Shown in pieces: positions 50,899 to 61,297 of a stretch of 64,000 bases of DNA; the first letter of the stretch is position 1; the number at the start of each line of letters is the position of its first letter. The stretch spans positions 1-64,000 of the forward strand of contig JAMPIW010000001.1 in assembly GCA_040183005.1 (NCBI GenBank), written 5' to 3'. This DNA comes from Gammaproteobacteria bacterium. GTDB taxonomy: Bacteria > Pseudomonadota > Gammaproteobacteria > Ga0077554 > Ga007554. The translations under genes were made by a program, and so were the position numbers. Below the pieces are notes generated by a model. That model was given only the letters and a program-made list of their open reading frames with translations. It was not told the DNA's origin and searched no databases.

Positions 50899-51816
50899 AT
50901 GAAAGCGGCTAACATTCTGGAAACTATCGGTCAAACCCCGCATGTGCGCATCAATCGGCTGTTTGATGGCCGCGCAGAGGTTTGGATGAAGCTGGAGCGC
51001 GCGAACCCCGGCGGTAGTATCAAGGATCGCATTGCCCTTGCCATGATAGACGCGGCCGAGCGCAAAGGACTGCTCAATAAGGATACTGTGATCATTGAGC
51101 CGACCTCCGGCAACACCGGCATCGGCTTGGCCATGGTGGCGGCGGCGCGTGGATACCGGCTGATTCTGACGATGCCCGAATCCATGTCCATCGAGCGGCG
51201 CCGCTACATGTCTGCCCTCGGTGCGCAGTTGGTGCTCACGCCAAAAGAAAAGGGAATGCCCGGCGCTATCGAACGCGCAAATGAACTCATGGCCGAAACG
51301 AAGAACGCCTGGATGCCGCAACAGTTCGAAAATGAAGCCAACCCCGAGATACATCGCCAAACCACAGCGCGCGAGATCATGGCCGATTTTCCTGAAGGTG
51401 TTGATTACCTTATTACGGGTGTTGGCACGGGTGGCCATATCACTGGCTGCGCCGAGATATTGAAACAGGCAAACCCCAACCTCAAGGTGTTCGCCGTGGA
51501 GCCAACCGGATCTCCGGTGCTCAGCGGCGGTGCGCGTGGCCCGCATCCTATCCAGGGGATCGGCGCGGGCTTTGTGCCGACAATTCTCAACACGGCGATT
51601 CTGGACGGCATTATCCAGGTGGATCATGTGGACGCATTTCGTTTCGCTAACCGTTGCGCCAAGGAAGAGGGCATTTTCATCGGCATCTCCTCCGGCGCCT
51701 CCCTTGCCGCAGTTGCCCAAAAACTGCCGGACATGCCCGATGGCAGTCGCGCATTAACCTTCTGCTACGATAGCGGCGAACGCTACCTGTCGGTTGATGG
51801 ACTGTTTGACGCGTAG
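50899..51816 (+). CDS. cysK: Cysteine synthase A
   Basis: PLP-dependent O-acetylserine sulfhydrylase, 305 residues. The PLP lysine is in [12 protein letters not shown], phosphate-binding loop [13 protein letters not shown], and substrate loops [10 protein letters not shown] and [10 protein letters not shown]. The last is CysK-like rather than CysM-like. SD AGAGAGA before the ATG at 50899. Terminator-like hairpin follows. Confidence 0.95.
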   Translation: MKAANILETIGQTPHVRINRLFDGRAEVWMKLERANPGGSIKDRIALAMIDAAERKGLLNKDTVIIEPTSGNTGIGLAMVAAARGYRLILTMPESMSIERRRYMSALGAQLVLTPKEKGMPGAIERANELMAETKNAWMPQQFENEANPEIHRQTTAREIMADFPEGVDYLITGVGTGGHITGCAEILKQANPNLKVFAVEPTGSPVLSGGARGPHPIQGIGAGFVPTILNTAILDGIIQVDHVDAFRFANRCAKEEGIFIGISSGASLAAVAQKLPDMPDGSRALTFCYDSGERYLSVDGLFDA

Positions 51817-51830
51817 ATAGTCAACATGAA

Positions 51831-51855
51831 GCAGGGTGCGCCATGCGCACCCTGC
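51831..51855. terminator. Hairpin between convergent cysK and YkgJ genes
   Basis: Perfect 11-bp stem GCAGGGTGCGC (51831-51841)/GCGCACCCTGC (51845-51855) with a CAT loop. No U tract, so it may need Rho or serve both convergent transcripts. Confidence 0.55.
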
Positions 51856-51878
51856 TAGAGATCCGCGCGGGCCTACAA

Positions 51879-52286
51879 CTATTTCCCCCAACTCTTGAAG
51901 CGTTTCTTGCAGTATTTAAGCAACGCTTCATAGCCATCAAAAAACAGCTCGAAGCCATCCTCTGCGGGGGCGTCGTATTCGCAATAGTTATTGGAGTGAT
52001 TGCGGCACACCTCGGGCCGTATTTCATAGATGCCACAACGCCCGCCGGGCTGGAGATGCAGGCAGGTATTGTTTACCAGCAGGTACCAGCCGTCCTTGTC
52101 CTTATATACATTGACGTTTTGATGCGACACCTGCCACAGAATGTGGTCAAAGTCGTGCTTGGAGCGCGGGGTGGTGATGTGCTGGGTGATGTAGGTGCAG
52201 CACTTTGAGTTGGTGCAATAGCCGCACTTGAGCTCGGACGGAATTGCGGGGTAAATGGGGATGACAGCGGCCATAATATTTTCCAT
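51879..52286 (-). CDS. YkgJ family cysteine-cluster protein
   Basis: 135 residues with a zinc- or iron-binding cysteine pattern: Cys21, Cys24, Cys29, Cys30 near the N terminus (CGYCTNSKCCTY), then CLHLQPGGRCGIYEIRPEVCRNHSNNYC. This is the CxxCxxxxCC...C(8)C(9)C(7)C type of the YkgJ/UPF0153 family. Function unknown. An in-frame ATG four codons in (52274) is an alternative start. Confidence 0.85.
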   Translation of the reverse strand: MENIMAAVIPIYPAIPSELKCGYCTNSKCCTYITQHITTPRSKHDFDHILWQVSHQNVNVYKDKDGWYLLVNNTCLHLQPGGRCGIYEIRPEVCRNHSNNYCEYDAPAEDGFELFFDGYEALLKYCKKRFKSWGK

Positions 52287-52291
52287 GGAAA

Positions 52292-52314
52292 GGGGCGAAC
52301 ACCTGGTTCGCCCC
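52292..52314 (-). terminator. Terminator between thiC and the YkgJ gene
   Basis: 8-bp stem GGGGCGAA/TTCGCCCC (52292-52299, 52307-52314). On the minus strand it is followed by CCTTTCC, 11 bp past the thiC stop. Lies just upstream of the YkgJ start. Confidence 0.6.
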
Positions 52315-52324
52315 GCATCGATAA

Positions 52325-54401
<2,077 letters not shown>

Positions 54402-54551
54402 ACGCAGGGGTACTATAACCCCTGCTAGCCGAATTTAGCCCAAAATTATATTATGTGGCTACAATTTGCAAGCCGAATGCGCCTTGTGTCCGGCATTCAA
54501 ACCGCTTAACCTAGTTGTTTAGCCTCTAAGTCAGAATAATGGTGGATAAGG

Positions 54552-55193
54552 ATGGACGTAGAACAAGCCCGCTTTAACATGGTCGAACAACAGATCCGTA
54601 CATGGGAGGTGCTGGACACTGGCATTCTTGACCTGATCACGAGCACCCGGCGTGAAGAGTTTGTCCCCGCGCACTACCGCGACCTGGCATTTGCCGACAT
54701 CATGATCCCCCTTGGCCACAGCCAGGTGATGATGGAACCCAAGGTTGAGGCGCGGCTGTTACAGGCGCTGGCCATCGAACCCACTGACATTATACTGGAG
54801 ATCGGGACAGGCAGCGGTTATTTCACGGCGTTGCTGGCCAAGCAGGGCAAGCACGTGTTCAGCGTGGACATCATCGCTGATTTCACACAGAGTGCGCAAC
54901 GCGCGCTCACCGAACACGGCATCCATAACGTGACGTTGGAAACCGGCGACGCTGTCAGGGGGTGGGATAAACACGGCCCTTATGATGTCATAGCTATTAC
55001 CGGCTCGCTTCCGGTGCTGCCGGAATCTTTTCTGAGTGCGCTGAAGCCCGGCGGACGCATGGTGGCAATCGTTGGCGAACCGCCCGTGATGGAGGCAATT
55101 CTCGTCACTCACGGCGGGGCGCGGGAGAGCCTATTTGAAAGCAGCATCCCGGTACTGCTGCATGCCGAACAACCGCCCCAATTTGTATTCTAA
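54552..55193 (+). CDS. pcm: Protein-L-isoaspartate O-methyltransferase family protein
   Basis: 213-residue SAM methyltransferase of the PCMT family, which repairs isoaspartate. N-terminal RFNMVEQQIRTWEVLD, RREEFVP, motif I ILEIGTGSGYFTALLA, VFSVDIIADF and KPGGRMVAIVG. The N-terminal MVEQQIRTWEV form belongs to the pcm-like group commonly found directly before rhodanese and tolC genes, as here, so function in envelope physiology is possible. Confidence 0.9.
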   Translation: MDVEQARFNMVEQQIRTWEVLDTGILDLITSTRREEFVPAHYRDLAFADIMIPLGHSQVMMEPKVEARLLQALAIEPTDIILEIGTGSGYFTALLAKQGKHVFSVDIIADFTQSAQRALTEHGIHNVTLETGDAVRGWDKHGPYDVIAITGSLPVLPESFLSALKPGGRMVAIVGEPPVMEAILVTHGGARESLFESSIPVLLHAEQPPQFVF

Positions 55194-55235
55194 GCAGTAG
55201 TTAGAATATAATTAATCACTAATATATAGTGGAGC

Positions 55236-55562
55236 ATGGCCATGAATCACCTCACCGCCACCCAACTTAAAGAGTACCTTGAACACGCCAATCCGGCGCC
55301 TTTGCTGCTGGATGTACGTGAGCCGTGGGAATTTCAAACCTGCCATATCGAAGGCTCGCGGAATATCCCCATGGCACAGGTACCCGCCGTTTACCGTGAT
55401 CTCGACGCACAGCAGGAAACCATCGTCATCTGCCATCACGGGATGCGCAGCCAGCGTGTGGCTGTCTACCTGGAGCAGGGGGGATTCACAAAAATCGTCA
55501 ACCTGACCGGCGGCGTCGCCGCCTGGGCGCGTGAGGTTGATCCGAGCATGCCTACCTACTAA
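55236..55562 (+). CDS. Rhodanese-like sulfurtransferase
   Basis: Single-domain rhodanese of 108 residues. LLLDVREPWEFQTCHIEGSRNIPM and the active-site loop CHHGMRSQRVA with the catalytic cysteine; ends NLTGGVAAWAREVDPSMPTY. Cytoplasmic, no signal peptide. Starts MAMNHL; the second ATG (55242) is equally possible. Between pcm and tolC in one direction. Confidence 0.92.
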   Translation: MAMNHLTATQLKEYLEHANPAPLLLDVREPWEFQTCHIEGSRNIPMAQVPAVYRDLDAQQETIVICHHGMRSQRVAVYLEQGGFTKIVNLTGGVAAWAREVDPSMPTY

Positions 55563-55577
55563 AGAGCAGCCCTCCCC

Positions 55578-56900
55578 ATGACCAAAAAAAACTTGCCGCT
55601 CCTGATTGCAATGCTGCTGGCGGTTAGCTCCAGCGCACATGCGGAAAATCTGCTCGACGCCTATCGCCTCGCGGCTGACAGCGACCCGCAGGTCAAGGCC
55701 GCTGAAGCGGCATGGCAGGCAGTGGGGGAGACGCGCAATCAACGTCTGGCACTGTTCCGCCCGCAACTGAGTCTCAACTCCAATCTCACGCGCAACCGGC
55801 AAGAGTTTTTGAGCGGCGGTTTTTTTGGCCGTTCCGGCACGTTCTATTCCACGAACGAAGGTTTGACCCTCAACCTCAACCAGCCCATTTATCACCGCGA
55901 TTATTATGTACAGTTGCGTCAGACGGACGCCCGCACCCGCCAGGCCGAGGCGGATTATAACGCGGCACAGCAGGCGCTGCTGTTGCGGGTCTCGGAGCGC
56001 TACTTCGAGGTGCTGGCGGCCTCCGACACAGTGGAGTTCGCGCGCGCCGAAAAAGAGGCGATAGGGCGCCAACTGGAGCAGATGCAACGACGTTTCGACG
56101 TGGGACTGGTAGCCATCACGGATGTGAACGAGGCCCAGGCCCGCTTTGACCTGGCTGTAAGCCAGGAGGTTGACGCGCAAAGCCGCCTGTCCAGCAACCG
56201 CGAGGCATTGCGTGAGGTCACTGGCACGCTCCCCGAATCCCTGCGCGGCCTGACTGAACAAATACCGCTGGCCTCCCCCGACCCGCAGAACGTTGAGACA
56301 TGGGTAGATACGGCGCTCAAACAGAACTTTCAGCTAATATCAGCCCAGGCCGCCACCGATGTCGCCAGCCAAACTATTGACCTGCAGCGCTCCGGCCATT
56401 ATCCGGTGGTAGACGCAGTGGTAAGCCACGGCTACTCAAAATTCTCCGGGGGGGCTTTCGGCGCCAGAGAAACGCTGGATAGCGCCATCGGCTTGCAACT
56501 GAGCGTGCCGCTTTACCAGGGCGGCGCGGTCAACTCGCGCATCCGCGAGGCGCAATACCGTCTCAATCAGGCCAAGGAAACCCAGGAACAGCAAACCCGC
56601 GCCGCTTCACGCCAGACCCGCGACAGCTACCTGAATGTCACCTCCAGTATCAGCCGCGTCGGCGCGCTGAAGCAGGCGGTGGTGTCCAACCAGAGCGCGC
56701 TGGACGCCACCGAGGCTGGGATGCAGGTTGGCACGCGCACTACTATTGATGTTTTGAATGCGCAACGCGATTTATTCCGCGCCAAACGCGATTTGTCGCG
56801 CGCACGCTATGACTATCTGATCAACACCCTGCGCCTGAAACAGGCCGCAGGGATGATCTCGCTGGCCGATCTTGAGCAGGTTAATGGCTGGCTGAAGTAA
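55578..56900 (+). CDS. tolC: TolC-family outer-membrane channel
   Basis: 440-residue outer-membrane efflux/secretion duct. Signal peptide MTKKNLPLLIAMLLAVSSSAHA, then NLLDAYRLAADSDPQVKAAEAAW and duplicated coiled-coil/barrel halves: LNLNQPIYHRDYYVQLRQTDAR and LQLSVPLYQGGAVNSRIREAQ. RFDVGLVAITDVNEAQARFDLA and AGMQVGTRTTIDVLNAQRDLFRAKRDL are typical of TolC. 15 bp after the rhodanese gene. Confidence 0.94.
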   Translation: MTKKNLPLLIAMLLAVSSSAHAENLLDAYRLAADSDPQVKAAEAAWQAVGETRNQRLALFRPQLSLNSNLTRNRQEFLSGGFFGRSGTFYSTNEGLTLNLNQPIYHRDYYVQLRQTDARTRQAEADYNAAQQALLLRVSERYFEVLAASDTVEFARAEKEAIGRQLEQMQRRFDVGLVAITDVNEAQARFDLAVSQEVDAQSRLSSNREALREVTGTLPESLRGLTEQIPLASPDPQNVETWVDTALKQNFQLISAQAATDVASQTIDLQRSGHYPVVDAVVSHGYSKFSGGAFGARETLDSAIGLQLSVPLYQGGAVNSRIREAQYRLNQAKETQEQQTRAASRQTRDSYLNVTSSISRVGALKQAVVSNQSALDATEAGMQVGTRTTIDVLNAQRDLFRAKRDLSRARYDYLINTLRLKQAAGMISLADLEQVNGWLK

Positions 56901-56919
56901 GTAACTGCCATTTTCAGGG

Positions 56920-58317
56920 TTACTTTACCCTCTCCAGAACAGCCGCATAAAACCCGTCTGTGCCGTGGCGGTGGGGATACAGGCGCAGCGCGCCGTCCAT
57001 GCCGCTGCTGTTGTCGATATGGATCTGTCGACGCGCCAGAATGTCTTGGACGGGCAAAGCGTGGAAGTCGGGGTTTTGTGCGAGGAAGTCGCTCACGACA
57101 TCTTCGTTTTCCTCTGTCAGCAGGCTGCACGTGGCATATACCAGGCGCCCGCCGGGCTTGAGCAGTTTCGCGGCGGCGGCTAGGATGCGCTGCTGGGTGG
57201 CGATGATCTCCGCCAGGTTGATCTCGCGCCATTTGATATCCGGGTTGCGCCGTAGCGTGCCGGTGCCGGAACAGGGGGCATCTACCAGCACCCGGTCGAT
57301 CTTGCCATGCAGCCGCTGCACGCGCACATCTCGCTCGTGGGCGATGGTGATCATGCGCACGGTGTCGAGTCCGGCACGGATGAGACGGGGTTTCATGCCT
57401 TCCAGTCGCTTTGGCGACGTATCGAAGGCGTACAGCGTGCCGGTGTTGGCCATCAGCGCGGCCAGATGCAGGGTCTTCCCCCCCGCCCCGGCACAGAAAT
57501 CCACCACCATCTCGCGCCGCCGGGGTTCGAGCAACAGACTCAGCAATTGACTGCCCTCATCCTGGATCTCAAACAGACCTTCCTTGAAGCTGGCACTGTT
57601 GAATAACGGTGTGCGCTCGTTTCGCCGCAGACCCGTCGGCGAATAGAGGGTTGGTTCGGCGGGAAAGCCTTCCTCGGCGAGACGCCGCGCCACGGTGTCG
57701 CGGTCGGCCTTGAGGGTGTTGACGCGCAGGTCGAGAGTGGCGGGTTGATTGAGGGCATCGGCCAAGGCAATGGTTTCGGACTCACCGAGATGCGCAAGCA
57801 GCCGTTCGAGCAACCAGTCGGGCAGATCAGTACGCACTTCCAGCGGGAGGGACGATTTATCCAAGGTGCGTACCCGAGTGGCCAGTGCGTCGGCCGCTCC
57901 CGGCGTCCGGCCTCCTGCGGCACTAGCACTTCCTTGTGCGTTGGCTGCTCCCGGTATCCGGCCTTCTGTGGCACTAGCACCCTCATCTGCGTCGGTGTCT
58001 ACCGAAAACCCCGCTTCCGTGAGCGCCCGCGCGCTCCAGCCTTGCGTTGCCAGCAGGTAGGCCATTATTAGCGCCTCGCTTGAGGTGTCCTGCGCGAGAT
58101 ATTCCAGAAAACGCCGTCGCCGCAGGCAGCCATAGACGGTTTCGGCGACGAATCCCCGGTCGCGGACACCCATGTTTCTATGCTGACGGAAGTATGCCTC
58201 CATATGCTTGTCGGCGGGGCGTCCGCCTTGGGTAAGGACAATGTTCAGCAACTCGATGGCTTGCTGGATTTGCGTATGGCGGGGGGGCGTGGAAGTGGTG
58301 TTTTTGCGGTGTTTCAT
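56920..58317 (-). CDS. RsmB/NOP-type rRNA m5C methyltransferase with an inserted repeat
   Basis: 465-residue RsmB-like enzyme, 16S rRNA m5C967-type. N-terminal NusB-like domain 15-100, then the methyltransferase: VDFCAGAGGKTLHLAALM, DAPCSGTGTLRRNPDIKWR (Cys of motif IV) and VYATCSLLTEENEDVV (catalytic Cys of motif VI). Residues about 109-145 (between the domains) hold two 17-residue repeats rich in Gly/Ala/Ser that are absent from normal RsmB, from a 51-bp tandem repeat. The insertion sits in the domain linker, so activity is probably kept. Leads a unit with the peptidase gene 15 bp upstream. Confidence 0.92.
   Translation of the reverse strand: MKHRKNTTSTPPRHTQIQQAIELLNIVLTQGGRPADKHMEAYFRQHRNMGVRDRGFVAETVYGCLRRRRFLEYLAQDTSSEALIMAYLLATQGWSARALTEAGFSVDTDADEGASATEGRIPGAANAQGSASAAGGRTPGAADALATRVRTLDKSSLPLEVRTDLPDWLLERLLAHLGESETIALADALNQPATLDLRVNTLKADRDTVARRLAEEGFPAEPTLYSPTGLRRNERTPLFNSASFKEGLFEIQDEGSQLLSLLLEPRRREMVVDFCAGAGGKTLHLAALMANTGTLYAFDTSPKRLEGMKPRLIRAGLDTVRMITIAHERDVRVQRLHGKIDRVLVDAPCSGTGTLRRNPDIKWREINLAEIIATQQRILAAAAKLLKPGGRLVYATCSLLTEENEDVVSDFLAQNPDFHALPVQDILARRQIHIDNSSGMDGALRLYPHRHGTDGFYAAVLERVK
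57887..57999. repeat. 51-bp in-frame tandem repeat (two copies) in the rsmB-type gene
   Basis: Copies at 57887-57937 and 57938-57988, plus a shared GCGTCGGTGTC edge to 57999, each encoding a GxSAxxGR(I/T)PGAA unit. Two blocks identical in layout with about one difference in five bases. A related sequence occurs at 62435-62499 in vgrG, in the same translated frame. Confidence 0.85.
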
Positions 58318-58332
58318 CGGTATGTGGGTGTC

Positions 58333-59511
58333 TTACAATAGTTTACGGTAGTGACGCAGGTTTTTTTGAAGAAGTTGGCGCTGTTTTTTCCAGGGGTCGT
58401 CCCACGGCAGGCCGGTTTTCATGAGGGCGCGGCATAGATCAAGCTCGCCTGCGATGTCATCCAGATGAACAAACTCAGGGGCCGGGCCGTCGGGCCGTTT
58501 GCAATCGGGACCGCCTTCGAAGCCCTGGTTGTGGTAATTGCCGAGCGGTACCGAGATGCCGACGGAGGGAAAGCCATAGGCGGTCGCGGCGGTCGCTTCG
58601 CAGGCGCCGCCATCCATAATGCGGCGCTGATGACCACCGGGCAGTACCCGTTCCGCCACGTCCGCGAGCACCTTGAGCGCGTCCGGGTTGAACACGGTGC
58701 GCCGGTCTCCCAGGCGCACCACGGGGCCCTTGCCTACAAGCGCACCGGGCAGTGTCCGGGAGGCCTCCAGGCTCACGCACACCACGGGCCGCCGCCCCTG
58801 ACTCTGGGCGAGCCAGCCAAGCTCGAAATGGCCGATGGCACCGACGAAGCCCACCTCTTCAGCGCGGGTGAGCAGCCCCAGGAACGGCGGCGGTTGTGCA
58901 GCGCGACGCTTGCTGAACAAGGCGAGCGCGGTGGCAACAATGGCAAATACGCCCACCAGATCATCGGCGGCCTTGGTATAGAGTCTTTTGCCGCTGCGCC
59001 ATACCGGGGCACGGAATCGAAAGCCGCCGTACAGTGTGTTGGCAGGTAAATCCAGTGGGGCATTTATGTGGACTTCGGCGGTGTCGATGGTGCGTTTTGA
59101 GGCGGTGAGCTTAACGCGGGCAAGCGTGCCCGATCCCGCCCAGCCCTGGCTATCAGCCAGCCACACCGATGCGCCTGCCAGATGCTTGACCGGCGCGCCG
59201 CCATGCCATTGCACCTTGAGACGGCGTGGGGTTAGCCACTCCACGCCGTGAAATCCCGGGTGATCCATATGCGCGATAAACACCCGCAACGGCTCCGTGC
59301 TTGGCCCCTCGCTCCGCTCTCCCCGCACCAGACGCAGGTATTCGGCGCGCGATGCCGCACCGACCACCAGATTACCCAGCGGATCGGCAAAAAAGGGCAC
59401 CCCTGCCTGCTCCAGAACGCGGGTCACGGTAGCGATAACATGCTCCTCACGAAAGGGCGCAGTGGGCTGGGCGAGGATGTCCAGAAGCAAGTCGAGGTGT
59501 GTAGCTTTCAT
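58333..59511 (-). CDS. M42-like zinc aminopeptidase/peptidase
   Basis: 392-residue metal peptidase related to the M42/M20 families. Metal-site blocks: VFIAHMDHPGF (His-x-Asp), KAADDLVGVFA (bridging Asp), LTRAEEVGFVGAIG (catalytic Glu-Glu), VSLEASR and GISVPLGNYHNQG (final His). Start ATG at 59511 (MKATHLDLLL). No signal peptide, so probably cytosolic. The gene lies between the rsmB-type gene and the SDR gene in the same direction, suggesting co-transcription. Substrate unknown. Confidence 0.82.
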   Translation of the reverse strand: MKATHLDLLLDILAQPTAPFREEHVIATVTRVLEQAGVPFFADPLGNLVVGAASRAEYLRLVRGERSEGPSTEPLRVFIAHMDHPGFHGVEWLTPRRLKVQWHGGAPVKHLAGASVWLADSQGWAGSGTLARVKLTASKRTIDTAEVHINAPLDLPANTLYGGFRFRAPVWRSGKRLYTKAADDLVGVFAIVATALALFSKRRAAQPPPFLGLLTRAEEVGFVGAIGHFELGWLAQSQGRRPVVCVSLEASRTLPGALVGKGPVVRLGDRRTVFNPDALKVLADVAERVLPGGHQRRIMDGGACEATAATAYGFPSVGISVPLGNYHNQGFEGGPDCKRPDGPAPEFVHLDDIAGELDLCRALMKTGLPWDDPWKKQRQLLQKNLRHYRKLL

Positions 59512-59544
59512 CATAAAAAACTCAGTTATCCACGAAAAAAGCCG

Positions 59545-60303
59545 TCAAATGCTCAAAGACCGCCCGCCGTCCACAGTAAGCACATGCCCGCTGGTATACG
59601 CCGCATCGCGGATCAGGAACAGCACGGCCTTGGCGATATCTTCTGGGCGGCCTTGGCGCTTGAGCGCGGTGCGGGAGAGGATGTGCTGCTTGGTCTCCTC
59701 GTCCATGCTGTTTTCCGGCCACAGGATGGCGCCTGGCGCCACCGCGTTGACGCGTACATCGGGGCCAAGCTCACGCGCCAGGGACTTGGTCAGCATCACC
59801 AGCCCCGCTTTGGCCAGGCTGTACACCGGGTGCGACTTGAGGGGGCGGTCGGCGTGGATGTCTACAATATTGACGATGCAGCCATGGTGATGCGCAAGAT
59901 AGGGTGCGGCGGCCTGGGATAGAAAGAACGGCGCCTTGAGGTTGGTGCCCGTCAGGTCATCCCACTGTGCTTCAGTGACGCCGCCCACCGGCGTGGGGTA
60001 AAAACTGGAGGCGTTATTCACCAGCACGTCGAGCCGCCCCCACGTGTCCATGGCATACTGCACAAGACGCGGTAGATTGGACGTATCCAGCAGATCGGCC
60101 TGCATCAACACCACCGAACCCGCGCGGCGGGCGTTGAGGTCATCCCGCAGCGCGTGAGCGGTGTCGGAAGATGAGCGATAGTGCAGCACCAGATTTGCGC
60201 CCGCCTCGTGCAGGCTGCGCGCGGTAACCGCGCCAATGCGATGGGCTGCGCCAGTAATAAGCACCACCTTGCCGGTTAAGTCTTCACAATTATGGCTAGT
60301 CAT
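59545..60303 (-). CDS. Pteridine-reductase-like SDR oxidoreductase
   Basis: 252-residue short-chain dehydrogenase of the FolM/PTR1 type. NAD(P)-binding TGAAHRIGA, LHYRSSSD (NADPH preference), NNASSFYPTPVG, and catalytic Tyr and Lys in DIHADRPLKSHPVYSLAKA. These last two blocks mark pteridine reductases that reduce dihydrobiopterin or dihydromonapterin. C-terminal SGHVLTVDGGRSL. Upstream of the peptidase gene in the same direction. Confidence 0.88.
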   Translation of the reverse strand: MTSHNCEDLTGKVVLITGAAHRIGAVTARSLHEAGANLVLHYRSSSDTAHALRDDLNARRAGSVVLMQADLLDTSNLPRLVQYAMDTWGRLDVLVNNASSFYPTPVGGVTEAQWDDLTGTNLKAPFFLSQAAAPYLAHHHGCIVNIVDIHADRPLKSHPVYSLAKAGLVMLTKSLARELGPDVRVNAVAPGAILWPENSMDEETKQHILSRTALKRQGRPEDIAKAVLFLIRDAAYTSGHVLTVDGGRSLSI

Positions 60304-60380
60304 CTTTCAAGTATACTACGCCCGCGATTTTCTAAAGGATTGGCGCGCCTCTCATAATGGTAAATTTGTAGGAATTTTTC

Positions 60381-61073
60381 GTGACCGGCACCCCAAAGAT
60401 CCGCCCCATCCGTAGTTTTGTTCTGCGTGAAGGCCGCATGACGGACGCTCAGCGCCATGCGCTAGAGACGCTCTGGGCAAAATATGGTGTGGATGAAGGC
60501 GCGGATGCTCTGGATTTGGAGGCGCTGTTTGGGCGTACCGCGCCATGTCATCTGGAGATCGGTTTCGGCATGGGCGACGCGCTGGCGGGCATGGGCCACG
60601 CCCACCCGGAGAATAATTATCTCGGCATCGAGGTACATAGCCCCGGTGTCGGCAGCCTCATGCAAAAGGCGCACGCGCTGGAATTAAACAATATCCGCGT
60701 GATCAGCACCGATGCCGTTGAGCTGCTCGAAAAACGCATACCTGCCGCCTCCCTGGATGCCGTGTACCTGTTTTTTCCCGACCCCTGGCCCAAGCGCCGC
60801 CATCACAAACGGCGCATCGTCAATCCCGCCTTCGCCACGCTGGTTGCCCGCAAACTTAAACCCGGCGGACATTTCCACATGGCCACCGACTGGCAAGATT
60901 ACGCCCGGCACATGTTGCAAGTGATGAGCGCCACACACGATTTCACCAATGTGGCGGGGGAAAAACAATACGCGCCCCGCCCGGACTACCGCCCCCTCAC
61001 CAAATTCGAGCGGCGCGGGCAGCGACTGGGGCATGGGATATGGGATATGATCTTTGAGCGCAAAAAAGCCTGA
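60381..61073 (+). CDS. trmB: tRNA (guanine46-N7)-methyltransferase TrmB
   Basis: SAM-dependent tRNA m7G46 methyltransferase, 230 residues. GTG start at 60381 after AGGAAT (MTGTPKIRPIRSFVLREGRM). Motif I LEIGFGMGDALAGM, NNYLGIEVHSPGVG, and the signature VYLFFPDPWPKRRHHKRRIV, and C-terminal TKFERRGQRLGHGIWDMIF. Divergent from the SDR gene. Confidence 0.95.
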   Translation: MTGTPKIRPIRSFVLREGRMTDAQRHALETLWAKYGVDEGADALDLEALFGRTAPCHLEIGFGMGDALAGMGHAHPENNYLGIEVHSPGVGSLMQKAHALELNNIRVISTDAVELLEKRIPAASLDAVYLFFPDPWPKRRHHKRRIVNPAFATLVARKLKPGGHFHMATDWQDYARHMLQVMSATHDFTNVAGEKQYAPRPDYRPLTKFERRGQRLGHGIWDMIFERKKA

Positions 61074-61297
61074 ACAAAACCCTCATCACAAAATTGACAG
61101 GCTCCAATATCACGATTACCTTGCCTTGACATAACCACCCGTGGAATACATCAGTGACCGGGCCAGACAACACCCCAACGGCTCGCATCTCCTTGCCCAG
61201 TTCAAAACTGTTTGCTTGCCCCCCTACCCCCCCAATGCTAGACTCCCCGCACATAACCGTTTCATATCAAACCATTTAATTCCATAAGGAGCCCCCC